This document shows positions 9,179 to 17,077 of a stretch of DNA of 46,551 nucleotides, in pieces. Source of the DNA: Candidatus Pelagibacter sp. (GTDB lineage Bacteria > Pseudomonadota > Alphaproteobacteria > Pelagibacterales > Pelagibacteraceae); NCBI GenBank assembly GCA_028097785.1, contig JAOHFB010000004.1:1-46551 (forward strand), written 5' to 3'. The position numbers and the translations under genes were made by a program. Each line of letters starts with the position of its first letter. Position 1 is the stretch's first letter. The notes below the pieces were generated by a model. The model worked only from the letters and a program-made list of their open reading frames with translations. It was not told where the DNA came from and made no database searches.

Positions 9179-10267
9179 TTATCTTAGATGTTTATAAATA
9201 GTTGTTCTTGATACACCAAGTTTTCTTGAAGCTACTGAGATATTATTTGTCTCTAAAAAAGTTGATTTAATTAATATACACTTTTCTCTTTTAATTTTTG
9301 TATCTTTACAATTTCGACATGCATAAGTTTTGTTTGATAAATTTTTTTCTTTAATTTTACTTTCTCTAAAGTTTTGACTCTTAACTACAAAAACAGACGA
9401 CCCTAGATGATCAGTTATTTTTAATATTTTATTATTAAGTAAATCAGATGCTATAGATGAAAACGAATTTGTAAAAATATTATTAAAATTTTCATTCTTT
9501 AAATCTGCTAATCCATGGAGCATAATTTTAGCATTACTATTTGCTCCTACTACTACTCCATCACCATTAATAGCTAATAATCCAACACTTGTAGTAGAAA
9601 GATATTCTGATCTTGGGTGAAAAGATAAAATTAATTCACTTGAAAATTTATTGATAAATAATTTTGTTTCAATACTTCTTGTTGCTAATTTTACTAATGC
9701 TAAAGTATGCTGCTCTCTTGATTTAGAGTCTGTCGAGGCATCAATAATACCTATTGTTTTACCATCATAATTAATTATTGGACTAGCAAAGCATGATATT
9801 TTTTCATGTGCAATAAAGAAATGTTCTTTACCAGATACTATTGTGGGCTTTTTAAGTTCAACTGACAATCCCAGACCATTTGTGCCACAAATTTTTTCTG
9901 CCCATATAGAGCCTGGTATTACTGATTTACCAACATCACCTTCTAAGCAAGTTTTGTCATATATAGTGTCAAGTACCAATCCGTTTTCATCTGAATAAGC
10001 TACCATAAAATTTGTACCTGCAATTTGTGAATAAAGTAATTCTATTTCTGGGATGACAATTTTTCTTAACACTTCATTTTTTTCTTTAATCTGTTTAAGT
10101 TCAATTGAAGATATGAGGCTTTGTTTGGGATCTTTAAATGGATCAAGACCTGTAGAAATACACCTCAACCAACTTTCAGAAATTTCATCTCCCATTTTAT
10201 TTGAGAACATTCCTCTTTTTTTTAGAATACTTTTAAACTCTTTGTTTGCAGAATTTAAATTTTGCAT
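9179..10267 (-). CDS. AcoR/DhaR-like transcriptional regulator (GAF-PAS-Fis HTH) lacking the AAA+ domain
   Basis: 362 residues. The N-terminal region (ESWLRCISTGLDP, then a GAF domain about 75-205 with ICGTNGLGLSVE and a following EHFF..H segment) matches acetoin/dihydroxyacetone-type activators. A PAS-like region follows (about 225-300, VGLLAINGDG). The C-terminus is a Fis-type helix-turn-helix (about 335-362, ASRKLGVSRTTIYKHLR). Between PAS and HTH, where such regulators carry a sigma-54 AAA+ ATPase of about 230 residues, there is only a basic linker with Cys317, Cys320 and Cys330. There is no Walker A or GAFTGA. I infer that it acts on ordinary promoters, probably on the divergent alcohol dehydrogenase/ABC operon, sensing an alcohol or derived carbonyl compound through GAF. 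Confidence 0.82.
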   Translation of the reverse strand: MQNLNSANKEFKSILKKRGMFSNKMGDEISESWLRCISTGLDPFKDPKQSLISSIELKQIKEKNEVLRKIVIPEIELLYSQIAGTNFMVAYSDENGLVLDTIYDKTCLEGDVGKSVIPGSIWAEKICGTNGLGLSVELKKPTIVSGKEHFFIAHEKISCFASPIINYDGKTIGIIDASTDSKSREQHTLALVKLATRSIETKLFINKFSSELILSFHPRSEYLSTTSVGLLAINGDGVVVGANSNAKIMLHGLADLKNENFNNIFTNSFSSIASDLLNNKILKITDHLGSSVFVVKSQNFRESKIKEKNLSNKTYACRNCKDTKIKREKCILIKSTFLETNNISVASRKLGVSRTTIYKHLR

Positions 10268-10297
10268 CTCTCATCTTAGGAGCCTTTAAACCTCAAA

Positions 10298-10316
10298 ACA
10301 ACTAACCACAGGTTGT
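10298..10316. promoter_or_regulatory. Imperfect inverted repeat, possible operator
   Basis: ACAAC-N9-GTTGT lies in the 145-bp divergent spacer, 31 bp upstream of the regulator start, where it could serve in autoregulation. The half-sites are short, so chance occurrence in AT-rich DNA is possible. Confidence 0.3.
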
Positions 10317-10349
10317 ATTTGTACATTTATTGAACATATTTGAGTCGCG

Positions 10350-10378
10350 TTGACTATTACTTAGTCCACCTGTTGAAT
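10350..10378 (+). promoter_or_regulatory. Sigma-70-type promoter with embedded palindrome for the alcohol dehydrogenase/ABC operon
   Basis: TTGACT (10350-10355) and TTGAAT (10373-10378) are separated by 17 bp, which fits a vegetative promoter with a weak -10. The perfect palindrome GACTA-N5-TAGTC (10352-10366) overlaps the -35 and fills most of the spacer, as an operator would. Initiation would fall near 10385, giving a leader of about 28 nt before ATG 10413. Predicted from sequence only. Confidence 0.5.
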
Positions 10379-10412
10379 AAGCTTTGAAAAAATAGATTAG
10401 GAGAGAAAAATT

Positions 10413-11474
10413 ATGAAGGCACAAGTTTTACATAAGTATGATCCAGAAATGAAAGAAAAAGTCTGGGTTACAGAACAAGAAATGCCAGAACCAAAGTTGG
10501 AAAAATCATCAGATGTGATTGTTAAAATTGGTGCTGCAGGAGTTTGCAGAACTGACTTACACATTGTTGAAGGTGTTTGGAAACATATTCAAGATCCTAA
10601 AGGAGATTTACTGCCTATGGTTATGGGTCATGAAAATGCTGGATGGGTTGAAGAAGTAGGAAAAGATGTGGTTGGATATAAAAAAGGTGATCCTGTAATC
10701 TTGCATCCAATTATTTCAGGAACTGATGGCACATGTTTAAGTTGCCGAAGAGGTTTAGACCAACATGCTGAAGAAGGAGCATTTCCAGGTTTAAATATTA
10801 AAGAAGGTGGTTATGCTGAATTGCTAAAGACAAGTGTACGTAACTTAATTAAGTTACCTACAGTATTGGCACCTAAAGATGTGGCACCTTTCTCAGATGC
10901 AGGTTTAACAGCTTATCGAGTTGTTAAAAAAGCAACTAGACATTTATTGCCAGGTCAAAGTTGTGTGATTATTGGTGCTGGTGGATTAGGACATATTGCA
11001 ATTCAATGTTTAAGAGCAATGTGTGCAGCAAATATTATTATTGTTGAAAAATCTAAAGCAGCATTAGATCATGCTATGGCCTTAGGTGGTGATGAAGGCG
11101 TTCTTATCGATGGAAACGAAAATGAGAGAGTGCTAGAGCTTACTAAAGGCAAAGGTGCTGAAGCTGTTATCGATTTTGTTGGAGAACATGGTTCTACAAA
11201 AATGGGACTAGACATGACTTCAGGTGGTGGATTTTATTATATCGTTGGCTACGGGGAGGAAATTAAAATCCTAGCTGTTGATGTAATCATTTCAGAAAAA
11301 AACATAATAGGAAATTTAGTGGGAACGTGGTCTGAGTTATATGAACTTATGGAATTAGCTAACAAAGGTTTGGTTAAGCTATCCATGCAAGAATATAAAT
11401 TAGGCGATGCTAATAAAGCGCTTCATGATCTTAACGAAGGTAAGGTTAAGGGACGAGCTGTTTTAGTTCCGTAA
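10413..11474 (+). CDS. Zinc-type (MDR) NAD(P)-dependent alcohol dehydrogenase
   Basis: 353 residues, medium-chain dehydrogenase family. Catalytic zinc ligands are Cys45 (VCRTD) and His73-Glu74 (GHE); the third ligand position carries Asp162 (SDAGLTAYR) instead of the usual Cys. The structural-zinc lobe keeps only Cys108 and Cys111 of the normal four cysteines, so structural zinc is probably absent. The cofactor fold shows GAGGLGHIA at 188-196. Ribosome site AGGAGAG at 10399. It oxidises an alcohol to an aldehyde or ketone; the natural substrate is unknown. First gene after the divergent promoter and 22 bp before the ABC binding protein, so it probably processes the compound the ABC system imports. 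Confidence 0.88.
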   Translation: MKAQVLHKYDPEMKEKVWVTEQEMPEPKLEKSSDVIVKIGAAGVCRTDLHIVEGVWKHIQDPKGDLLPMVMGHENAGWVEEVGKDVVGYKKGDPVILHPIISGTDGTCLSCRRGLDQHAEEGAFPGLNIKEGGYAELLKTSVRNLIKLPTVLAPKDVAPFSDAGLTAYRVVKKATRHLLPGQSCVIIGAGGLGHIAIQCLRAMCAANIIIVEKSKAALDHAMALGGDEGVLIDGNENERVLELTKGKGAEAVIDFVGEHGSTKMGLDMTSGGGFYYIVGYGEEIKILAVDVIISEKNIIGNLVGTWSELYELMELANKGLVKLSMQEYKLGDANKALHDLNEGKVKGRAVLVP

Positions 11475-11496
11475 TAATAAATAGAGAGAGGTGAAA

Positions 11497-13035
11497 ATGA
11501 AAATAACTAAAACTTGTCTAAGTGCTATCATATCAGGAGTTTTGATATTTAGCCCTATGGCATATGCCGATAAGTGGAGTGATCAATTTCCACATATCAA
11601 GGCTACGGGAGATATTCCAGGTGATTGTTCTTACGAAAAAATTTCTAAGAAAAATTATAAAGGAAAAACTCTTAAAATAAATACGCACGCAGTTCCAGTA
11701 ATCGGACAGCCTACAGCTCTTCATGCTGAACAGTTTGCAAAACTAACAGGAGCAAAAGTTGATGTAACTCATACACCAGCAGGTGATTTATATGCAAAAG
11801 CCATGGTTCCTTTTAAAGCTGGTCAAGCTCCATACGATATCGTATTTGGTTTTTCTAACTTTATTAATGACTGGAGACAATACTTAGCACCAGTTCCTAA
11901 AAAATATATCAATACAGTTGAGATGAAAGATGTAACTAAATCTCATGTTGGTGTTTCTTCTTGGGATGGAACTATGTATCAATACCCAGTTGATGGCGAC
12001 AGACATTATCTAAAATACAGAAAAGACGTAATAGATAATCCTGAAATGCAAAAAAAATACAAAGCAGATACTGGTAAAGAGTTAAGAGTTCCAAGAACAT
12101 GGAAAGAGTATGGCGAAATGGCCAAGTACTTTAACGATTGGGACTGGGATGGAGATGGAGAAAAAGAATACGGTTCAGCTGAAGTTATGAAAAAAGATGA
12201 CTTAATGTTTGCAGCTTTTTTCAGTAGATCAGTAGCGTATGCTAAAAATCCAAGAACTCCAGGTGGTTTCTTTTTTGATTTAGAAACTATGAAACCAAAT
12301 ATCAACAATCCAGGTTTTGTTGAAGCTTTAGGTGATTGGGTTGAGGCTACTAAGTACGTTCCTCCAGGAGGAATTAACTTTGGACTAGGTGATGAAATTG
12401 GATCATTTGGTGGTGGTCAAACTTTATTTAGTTTTTCATGGGATGATGCTTTCATTGCAGCGATGCAAGATGACAGTCCTATTAAAAATAAAGTAGGAAC
12501 AGCTCCTCTTCCAGGCGCAGATAAAGTTTGGAATAGAGTAACTGGTAAATGGGAAAACCAATATAACCAAGCACCATATATTGTATGGGGTTGGGCAGTT
12601 GGAGTTGCTAAGAAGAGTAAAGTACAAGAGATGGCATTTGACTATCTATGTTTTTTCTCTAATGGAGCAAACCACCAAGCTGACTTAGCTATTGGTAACT
12701 TTGGTGTTAACCCATTTAAAAACTCTGACTTTGATCCAAAACTTTATATAGATACTATGGGTTGGGATCCAGAGATTGCTAACAGTTACACTAAAACACT
12801 TAAAGATATGGAAAAAAGTAAAAACAGAGTTTTCCCTTTAAGAGTAAGAGGTGTATTTGAGTTCACTAGTGCAGTTGCTACAGGAACTTCAAAAGCACTT
12901 GCAGGACAATTGTCTCCGCAAGAAGCTTTAGATGAAGTAGCTAAAGAATGGGAAGCAATTGTTAACAGAGTAGGTAAGAAAAACGTTCAAGAAGACTACG
13001 CTGTTGGTGTTAAAATGGAAGATAACAAGTTATAA
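11497..13035 (+). CDS. ABC transporter solute-binding protein (family 1, sugar/polyol type)
   Basis: 512 residues from ATG 11497, behind GAGAGAGG; an in-frame GTG at 11491 overlaps that ribosome site. A Sec signal peptide (residues 1-24, ending MAYA before DKW) targets the periplasm. The mature protein has the family 1 binding-protein layout (TGAKVDVTHTPAGDLYAKAM, YDIVFGF, YQYPVDGDRHYLKYRKDVI). It carries the calcium-type loop D214-W-D-W-D-G-D common in sugar-binding members. It is larger than MalE-type proteins (about 400). It delivers ligand to the two permeases downstream. A strong hairpin after its stop suggests it is made in excess of the membrane components. Ligand unknown; alcohol or polyol is inferred from the neighbouring dehydrogenase. 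Confidence 0.87.
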   Translation: MKITKTCLSAIISGVLIFSPMAYADKWSDQFPHIKATGDIPGDCSYEKISKKNYKGKTLKINTHAVPVIGQPTALHAEQFAKLTGAKVDVTHTPAGDLYAKAMVPFKAGQAPYDIVFGFSNFINDWRQYLAPVPKKYINTVEMKDVTKSHVGVSSWDGTMYQYPVDGDRHYLKYRKDVIDNPEMQKKYKADTGKELRVPRTWKEYGEMAKYFNDWDWDGDGEKEYGSAEVMKKDDLMFAAFFSRSVAYAKNPRTPGGFFFDLETMKPNINNPGFVEALGDWVEATKYVPPGGINFGLGDEIGSFGGGQTLFSFSWDDAFIAAMQDDSPIKNKVGTAPLPGADKVWNRVTGKWENQYNQAPYIVWGWAVGVAKKSKVQEMAFDYLCFFSNGANHQADLAIGNFGVNPFKNSDFDPKLYIDTMGWDPEIANSYTKTLKDMEKSKNRVFPLRVRGVFEFTSAVATGTSKALAGQLSPQEALDEVAKEWEAIVNRVGKKNVQEDYAVGVKMEDNKL

Positions 13036-13051
13036 AGATAACTTAATTATT

Positions 13052-13076
13052 ATGTGGCCACTATTTGTGGCCACAT
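13052..13076 (+). terminator. Intra-operon stem-loop between binding protein and permease genes
   Basis: A perfect 10-bp stem ATGTGGCCAC / GTGGCCACAT encloses a 5-nt loop (TATTT), 16 bp after the binding-protein stop. The GC-rich core is striking in this DNA. No long T-tract follows (only TTTAATAAAA), so it is more likely an mRNA 3'-end stabiliser or partial terminator than a full terminator, as seen after other binding-protein genes. Confidence 0.7.
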
Positions 13077-13100
13077 TTAATAAAACTCAATTTCGAAAGA

Positions 13101-13961
13101 ATGAACTTTAAACATAAATACGTTTTTTTATTTCCGGGATTATTTGTTTTAATTGGAATACTAATATTCCCAATAATTTTTGTAGTACGTTTGAGCTTAT
13201 CGGGATGGAATAGTTATAACGGTTTAAATTTTATAGGTCTTGAAAACTATATTAGATTATTTACAGACGACCCAAGATTCTGGCAATCATTTTTAAGATT
13301 AAGTTTTTTATCTGTTACTACAGTCATTCTTCAGTATGTAATTGGATTTGCTTTAGCTCACATGGTTTGGAAGGATATTAAATTTCAAAGATTTTTTAGA
13401 GTATTGTTTCTAATCCCAATGATGACCACACCAGTGATCATGACTGTTATTTGGAGAACTTTTTTTCACGAGTCTTTAGGTCCCGTAAACGACATTTTAT
13501 CAAATTTTGGAATGTCTCCCAAATGGCTTACAGACCCTACATTGGCAAAAATTACTGTTATAATTGTTGAAGTTTGGCAATGGACACCATTTATGTTTTT
13601 GCTGTTATTGGCAGGCCTTTTGTCACTTCCAAAAGAGCCATTTTTGGCAGCAGCTATTGACGGTGCGAGCCCAATAAGAAAGTTTATTTATGTGACATTT
13701 CCTTTAATGGCACCAATTTCAATTGGAGCAATTATTATTAGATTAATTGAAGCCTCAAAAATAATGGATACAGTTTATGTTTTGACCTCAGGAGGCCCAG
13801 GTACCTCGACTGAAACTTCTAGTTTTTATATTTTTATTAAGGGATTAAGAGAGTTTCAGATGGGTTATGCAGCCTCAATGTCATTCACTTATTTAATCAT
13901 TATGATCATAAGCTTAACTTTTATTGCAAAAGGATTAACCAAATTATTACTTAAAGATTAG
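13101..13961 (+). CDS. ABC transporter permease, MalF/UgpA type
   Basis: 286 residues from ATG 13101, preceded by GAAAGA. A TTG further upstream at 13065 falls in the loop of the hairpin and is rejected. About six transmembrane helices, beginning KYVFLFPGLFVLIGILIF. The cytoplasmic EAA loop that docks to the ATPase reads FLAAAIDGASPIRKFIYVTFP. Paired with the next gene it forms the membrane channel of the importer. There is no large periplasmic insertion as in MalF. Substrate as for the operon. Confidence 0.9.
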   Translation: MNFKHKYVFLFPGLFVLIGILIFPIIFVVRLSLSGWNSYNGLNFIGLENYIRLFTDDPRFWQSFLRLSFLSVTTVILQYVIGFALAHMVWKDIKFQRFFRVLFLIPMMTTPVIMTVIWRTFFHESLGPVNDILSNFGMSPKWLTDPTLAKITVIIVEVWQWTPFMFLLLLAGLLSLPKEPFLAAAIDGASPIRKFIYVTFPLMAPISIGAIIIRLIEASKIMDTVYVLTSGGPGTSTETSSFYIFIKGLREFQMGYAASMSFTYLIIMIISLTFIAKGLTKLLLKD

Positions 13962-13963
13962 AT

Positions 13964-14812
13964 ATGGGAAAATTATACAAATTTTTAAAATATTCTTTCA
14001 TAACAATTTGGACAGTTTTTGTAGTAGCACCTTTTCTTTGGGCTCTTACAACTTCTTTTAAAGATTTTAATTCAGTGAATGGAGGCGCAACCTATATTCC
14101 TTGGGTTGATTTTGAACCTAAATTAGAAGGTTGGAAAGTCCTAATTAAATCTCCTGCAAATGGTGGGGTTGATATTATTGAACCTTATTTTAATAGTTTG
14201 TTTGTAACCTGCACTGCAAGTCTTATTAGTATTGTGCTTGGTACTCTTTCTGCTTATGCGCTTTCTAGATTTACATTTAAGGCTGGTTTTGTAAAAAATA
14301 ATGACATTACATTTTTCTTTATTTCGCAAAGAATTATGCCACCAATTGTTTTATCAATTCCATTTTTTTTATTCTTAGGTGCAATTGATCTATTAGATAG
14401 TTTAATTGGATTAATAGTTGTTTATATCGTTTTACTAATGCCAATTGCAGTTTGGATTATGGTCGATTTTTTTAATAAAGTTCCAAGAGAAATTGACGAA
14501 ACAGCATTAATTGATGGATGTAATCCTTATCAAGCATTTTTTAAAGTAGTTTTACCTAATTCAGTACCAGGCTTAATTGTTGCTGGAATGTTTTGTATCA
14601 TATTTGGCTGGATTGATTTTTTCTTTGCATTCATATTAACTTTTACTGAAGTACAGTTATTACCAGTAAAAATTGTAGCTTTAAATTCATCTATTACACC
14701 CTGGTGGAGTTTATCTGCTTCTGCTTTAGTGTCAGTAGCTCCATTAATAATAGTTGCATTTATTGTAGAAAGATACTTGTCAAAAGGAAATTTGTCAGGA
14801 GCTATTAAGTAA
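13964..14812 (+). CDS. ABC transporter permease, MalG/UgpE type
   Basis: 282 residues, 2 bp after the first permease. Six predicted helices with the EAA motif EIDETALIDGCNPYQAF. A periplasmic stretch of about 35 residues (FEPKLEGWKVLIKSP) precedes helix 2, as is usual for MalG-type subunits. The stop codon overlaps the start of the next gene (TAATG). Together with the preceding subunit it forms a heterodimeric channel, which matches the presence of two distinct ATPase genes. Confidence 0.9.
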   Translation: MGKLYKFLKYSFITIWTVFVVAPFLWALTTSFKDFNSVNGGATYIPWVDFEPKLEGWKVLIKSPANGGVDIIEPYFNSLFVTCTASLISIVLGTLSAYALSRFTFKAGFVKNNDITFFFISQRIMPPIVLSIPFFLFLGAIDLLDSLIGLIVVYIVLLMPIAVWIMVDFFNKVPREIDETALIDGCNPYQAFFKVVLPNSVPGLIVAGMFCIIFGWIDFFFAFILTFTEVQLLPVKIVALNSSITPWWSLSASALVSVAPLIIVAFIVERYLSKGNLSGAIK

Positions 14813-15891
14813 TGAATTTAATTGCTGAGAACTTATCATATAAACCAGATGAACAATTTCATTTAAACGAAGTATCCTTTAATTTCAAAAAAGGAAATAT
14901 TTATACTATTCTTGGAAGAACTTTATCGGGGAAAACAACATTATTGAAAACTATAGCTGGATTATTGACTCCAGATAAAGGTGAAATGCAATTTGAAGAT
15001 AAGGATTTTTTAAAAGTTCCGGTCTGGGAAAGAAATATAGCAATGGTTTATCAGCAATTTATTAATTATCCTCACCTTAATGTTTTTGAGAACGTCGCTT
15101 TCCCGCTTAAACAAAGGAAAATAGACAATCATGAAATAAATGATGTAGTTTTAAAATCTCTCAAATCAGTTGGTCTAGAGGGTTACGAAAAAAGAAAAAT
15201 TCAAGAATTATCAGGTGGTCAACAGCAAAGAGTTTCTCTAGCGAGATCTTTGGTAAAGAATGCAAAGATTTTACTTCTAGATGAGCCATTGGTGAATTTA
15301 GATTATAAATTAAGAGAACAATTAAGAGAAGAATTTAAAAATATTTTTTCACAAGGTCTATCCGAAGAGAGCATTGTTATATTTTCAACAACAGATCCGA
15401 GAGAAGCTATGGAGCTTAATGGCGAAGTAATTGTTCTTGATGAGGGAAAAGTTTTACAAGTTGGGCCTGCAAAAGAAATTTTTGAAAACCCAAAGACATT
15501 AAAAGTTGCAGAAATTTCTAATGATCCTCCAATGAATATTTTAAAAACCAATATAGATTCTAACAAAATTAAATTTGAAGGAATAGAAATAGATATTCCA
15601 AATCATCTATCTAACATAAAAGATAGAAATTTTAATTTAGGTATTAGAGCTTCTGATATTGAATTAAGTGATAAAGGTTTTGAATTCGAAGTAGAATTAG
15701 CTGAAATTAGTGGTTCAGAAACTTTACTTCATCTTACAAGAGGAAGTGCAAAAATTATAACTTCAATAGAAGAAGTTATGAATTTTAATATTCATGACAA
15801 GGTAAAAATTGATTTTAATATAAATAAACTTTATGCATTTGAAGAAAGTGGAATATTAGCTTCCTCACCATTTGGAGGCTCATATGTCTAA
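14812..15891 (+). CDS. ABC transporter ATPase 1 (MalK-type, H-loop histidine missing)
   Basis: 359 residues: ATPase domain (about 1-235) plus a C-terminal TOBE-like regulatory domain. Walker A GRTLSGKT (35-42), Q-loop Gln81/82, an intact signature LSGGQQQR (133-140), and Walker B ILLLDEP with Glu158. The switch region reads FSTTDPREAM, so the H-loop histidine is Thr194. This defect is complemented by the next gene, which has the His but a decayed signature. Powers uptake from the cytoplasmic face. Rhizobial glycerol importers also encode two ATPases (GlpS/GlpT), making a polyol ligand plausible. Confidence 0.9.
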   Translation: MNLIAENLSYKPDEQFHLNEVSFNFKKGNIYTILGRTLSGKTTLLKTIAGLLTPDKGEMQFEDKDFLKVPVWERNIAMVYQQFINYPHLNVFENVAFPLKQRKIDNHEINDVVLKSLKSVGLEGYEKRKIQELSGGQQQRVSLARSLVKNAKILLLDEPLVNLDYKLREQLREEFKNIFSQGLSEESIVIFSTTDPREAMELNGEVIVLDEGKVLQVGPAKEIFENPKTLKVAEISNDPPMNILKTNIDSNKIKFEGIEIDIPNHLSNIKDRNFNLGIRASDIELSDKGFEFEVELAEISGSETLLHLTRGSAKIITSIEEVMNFNIHDKVKIDFNINKLYAFEESGILASSPFGGSYV

Positions 15892-16957
15892 AATTGATTT
15901 AAATAATATTTCTCATTCATATAATCCAAATGATCCAAATCCTGTTTATGCATTAAATCCATTTTCTATGACTTGGGAAAATGGAAAAAGATATGCAATT
16001 CTAGGACCTTCAGGATGTGGAAAAACAACAATGTTAAATATTGTATCTGGTTTAGTTAGACCTTCTGCGGGAAACATATTATTTGATGATAAAGATGTAA
16101 CTGACTTAAAAACTGAAAGCAGAAATATAGCTCAAGTTTTTCAATTTCCAGTAATTTATAACACAATGACAGTTTATGAAAATTTAGCCTTTCCTTTAAA
16201 ATGTAGAGATTTTTCAAAAGATAAAATTGATGAAAGAGTTAAATCTGTTGCTGATACTTTAAATTTAGAGTCTTTTTTAAATTCACCTGCAAGAAAATTA
16301 ACTGCAGACCAAAAACAATTAATATCTCTTGGAAGGGGATTAGTTAGAGAAGATGTGGCGGCAGTTTTAATGGATGAGCCATTAACAGTGATCGATCCTG
16401 ATCTAAAATTTAGATTAAGAAGAAAACTAAAAGAGATCAATGAGGAGTTTAAAACAACACTAGTTTATGTAACTCACGACCAAAACGAAGCTATGACTTT
16501 TGCTGATAACATAATAGTTATGAGTGAAGGTGAAGTTGTTCAAGCTGGAACACCAAAAGAACTATTTGAAAGACCTAATACTACTTTTGTTGGTTATTTT
16601 ATTGGTTCACCAGCAATGAACTTATTTGAGACCGTTGCAATCTCAAATGATAGTGTCAAAATTAATGATACTATAATTAAAACAAATACTAATTTAACAA
16701 ATTTAAAAGATAAAAAGATTAAATTGGGAATTAGATCTGAATTTATCAAGATTGCTAACGATCAAACAGAAAACTCATTAAATGTAGATGTAGATAAAGT
16801 CGAAGACTTAGGAAACTACAAATTATTAACTGCTAAAATGGGAAATCTTATTATTAAATCTAAAATTAATAGAGAAACTGAAGTACCATCAAGCAATGTT
16901 AGATTACATATTCCAGCTGAAAAATGCTGCGTATATGAAAATGATAAATTAATATAA
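15884..16957 (+). CDS. ABC transporter ATPase 2 (MalK-type, degenerate signature motif)
   Basis: 357 residues from ATG 15884, with GGAGG 5 bp upstream; overlaps ATPase 1 by 8 bp. Walker A GPSGCGKT (41-48), Walker B VLMDEP with Glu165 and the H-loop VTHDQNEAM with His198 are all intact. The signature is LTADQ (139-143) instead of LSGGQ, and the Q-loop region is unusual (VFQFPVIYNTMTV). A C-terminal TOBE-like region is present. Expected to pair with ATPase 1 as a heterodimer. Last gene of the ABC unit; 120 bp separate it from the TRAP genes. Confidence 0.9.
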   Translation: MSKIDLNNISHSYNPNDPNPVYALNPFSMTWENGKRYAILGPSGCGKTTMLNIVSGLVRPSAGNILFDDKDVTDLKTESRNIAQVFQFPVIYNTMTVYENLAFPLKCRDFSKDKIDERVKSVADTLNLESFLNSPARKLTADQKQLISLGRGLVREDVAAVLMDEPLTVIDPDLKFRLRRKLKEINEEFKTTLVYVTHDQNEAMTFADNIIVMSEGEVVQAGTPKELFERPNTTFVGYFIGSPAMNLFETVAISNDSVKINDTIIKTNTNLTNLKDKKIKLGIRSEFIKIANDQTENSLNVDVDKVEDLGNYKLLTAKMGNLIIKSKINRETEVPSSNVRLHIPAEKCCVYENDKLI

Positions 16958-16975
16958 TAGTACTACCTAGGATTG

Positions 16976-16981
16976 TATAAT
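16976..16981 (+). promoter_or_regulatory. Candidate -10 box upstream of the TRAP genes
   Basis: A perfect TATAAT (preceded by TTG) lies in the 120-bp spacer, about 100 bp before the dctP start. I see no convincing -35 at 16-18 bp. If used, it gives a leader of about 90 nt. The rest of the spacer is AT-rich with no clear structured RNA. Confidence 0.3.
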
Positions 16982-17077
16982 AAGGCTTTAAGTGGCAATC
17001 TGCTCACCTATTTTGAAAGACTCTAATTAAATTTTGTGCTTAAATTAAGAAGTTAATTAACAACTATAGGAGTAATA

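Noticed and set aside
13065..13100. Upstream TTG start for the first ABC permease
   Set aside because: It lies in the hairpin loop and would add residues not seen in MalF-type permeases; ATG 13101 has a ribosome site and gives a normal N-terminus.
16958..17077. Riboswitch in the dctP leader
   Set aside because: Only weak, short pairings such as GTGGC/GCTCAC can be drawn, and no known riboswitch core is visible.
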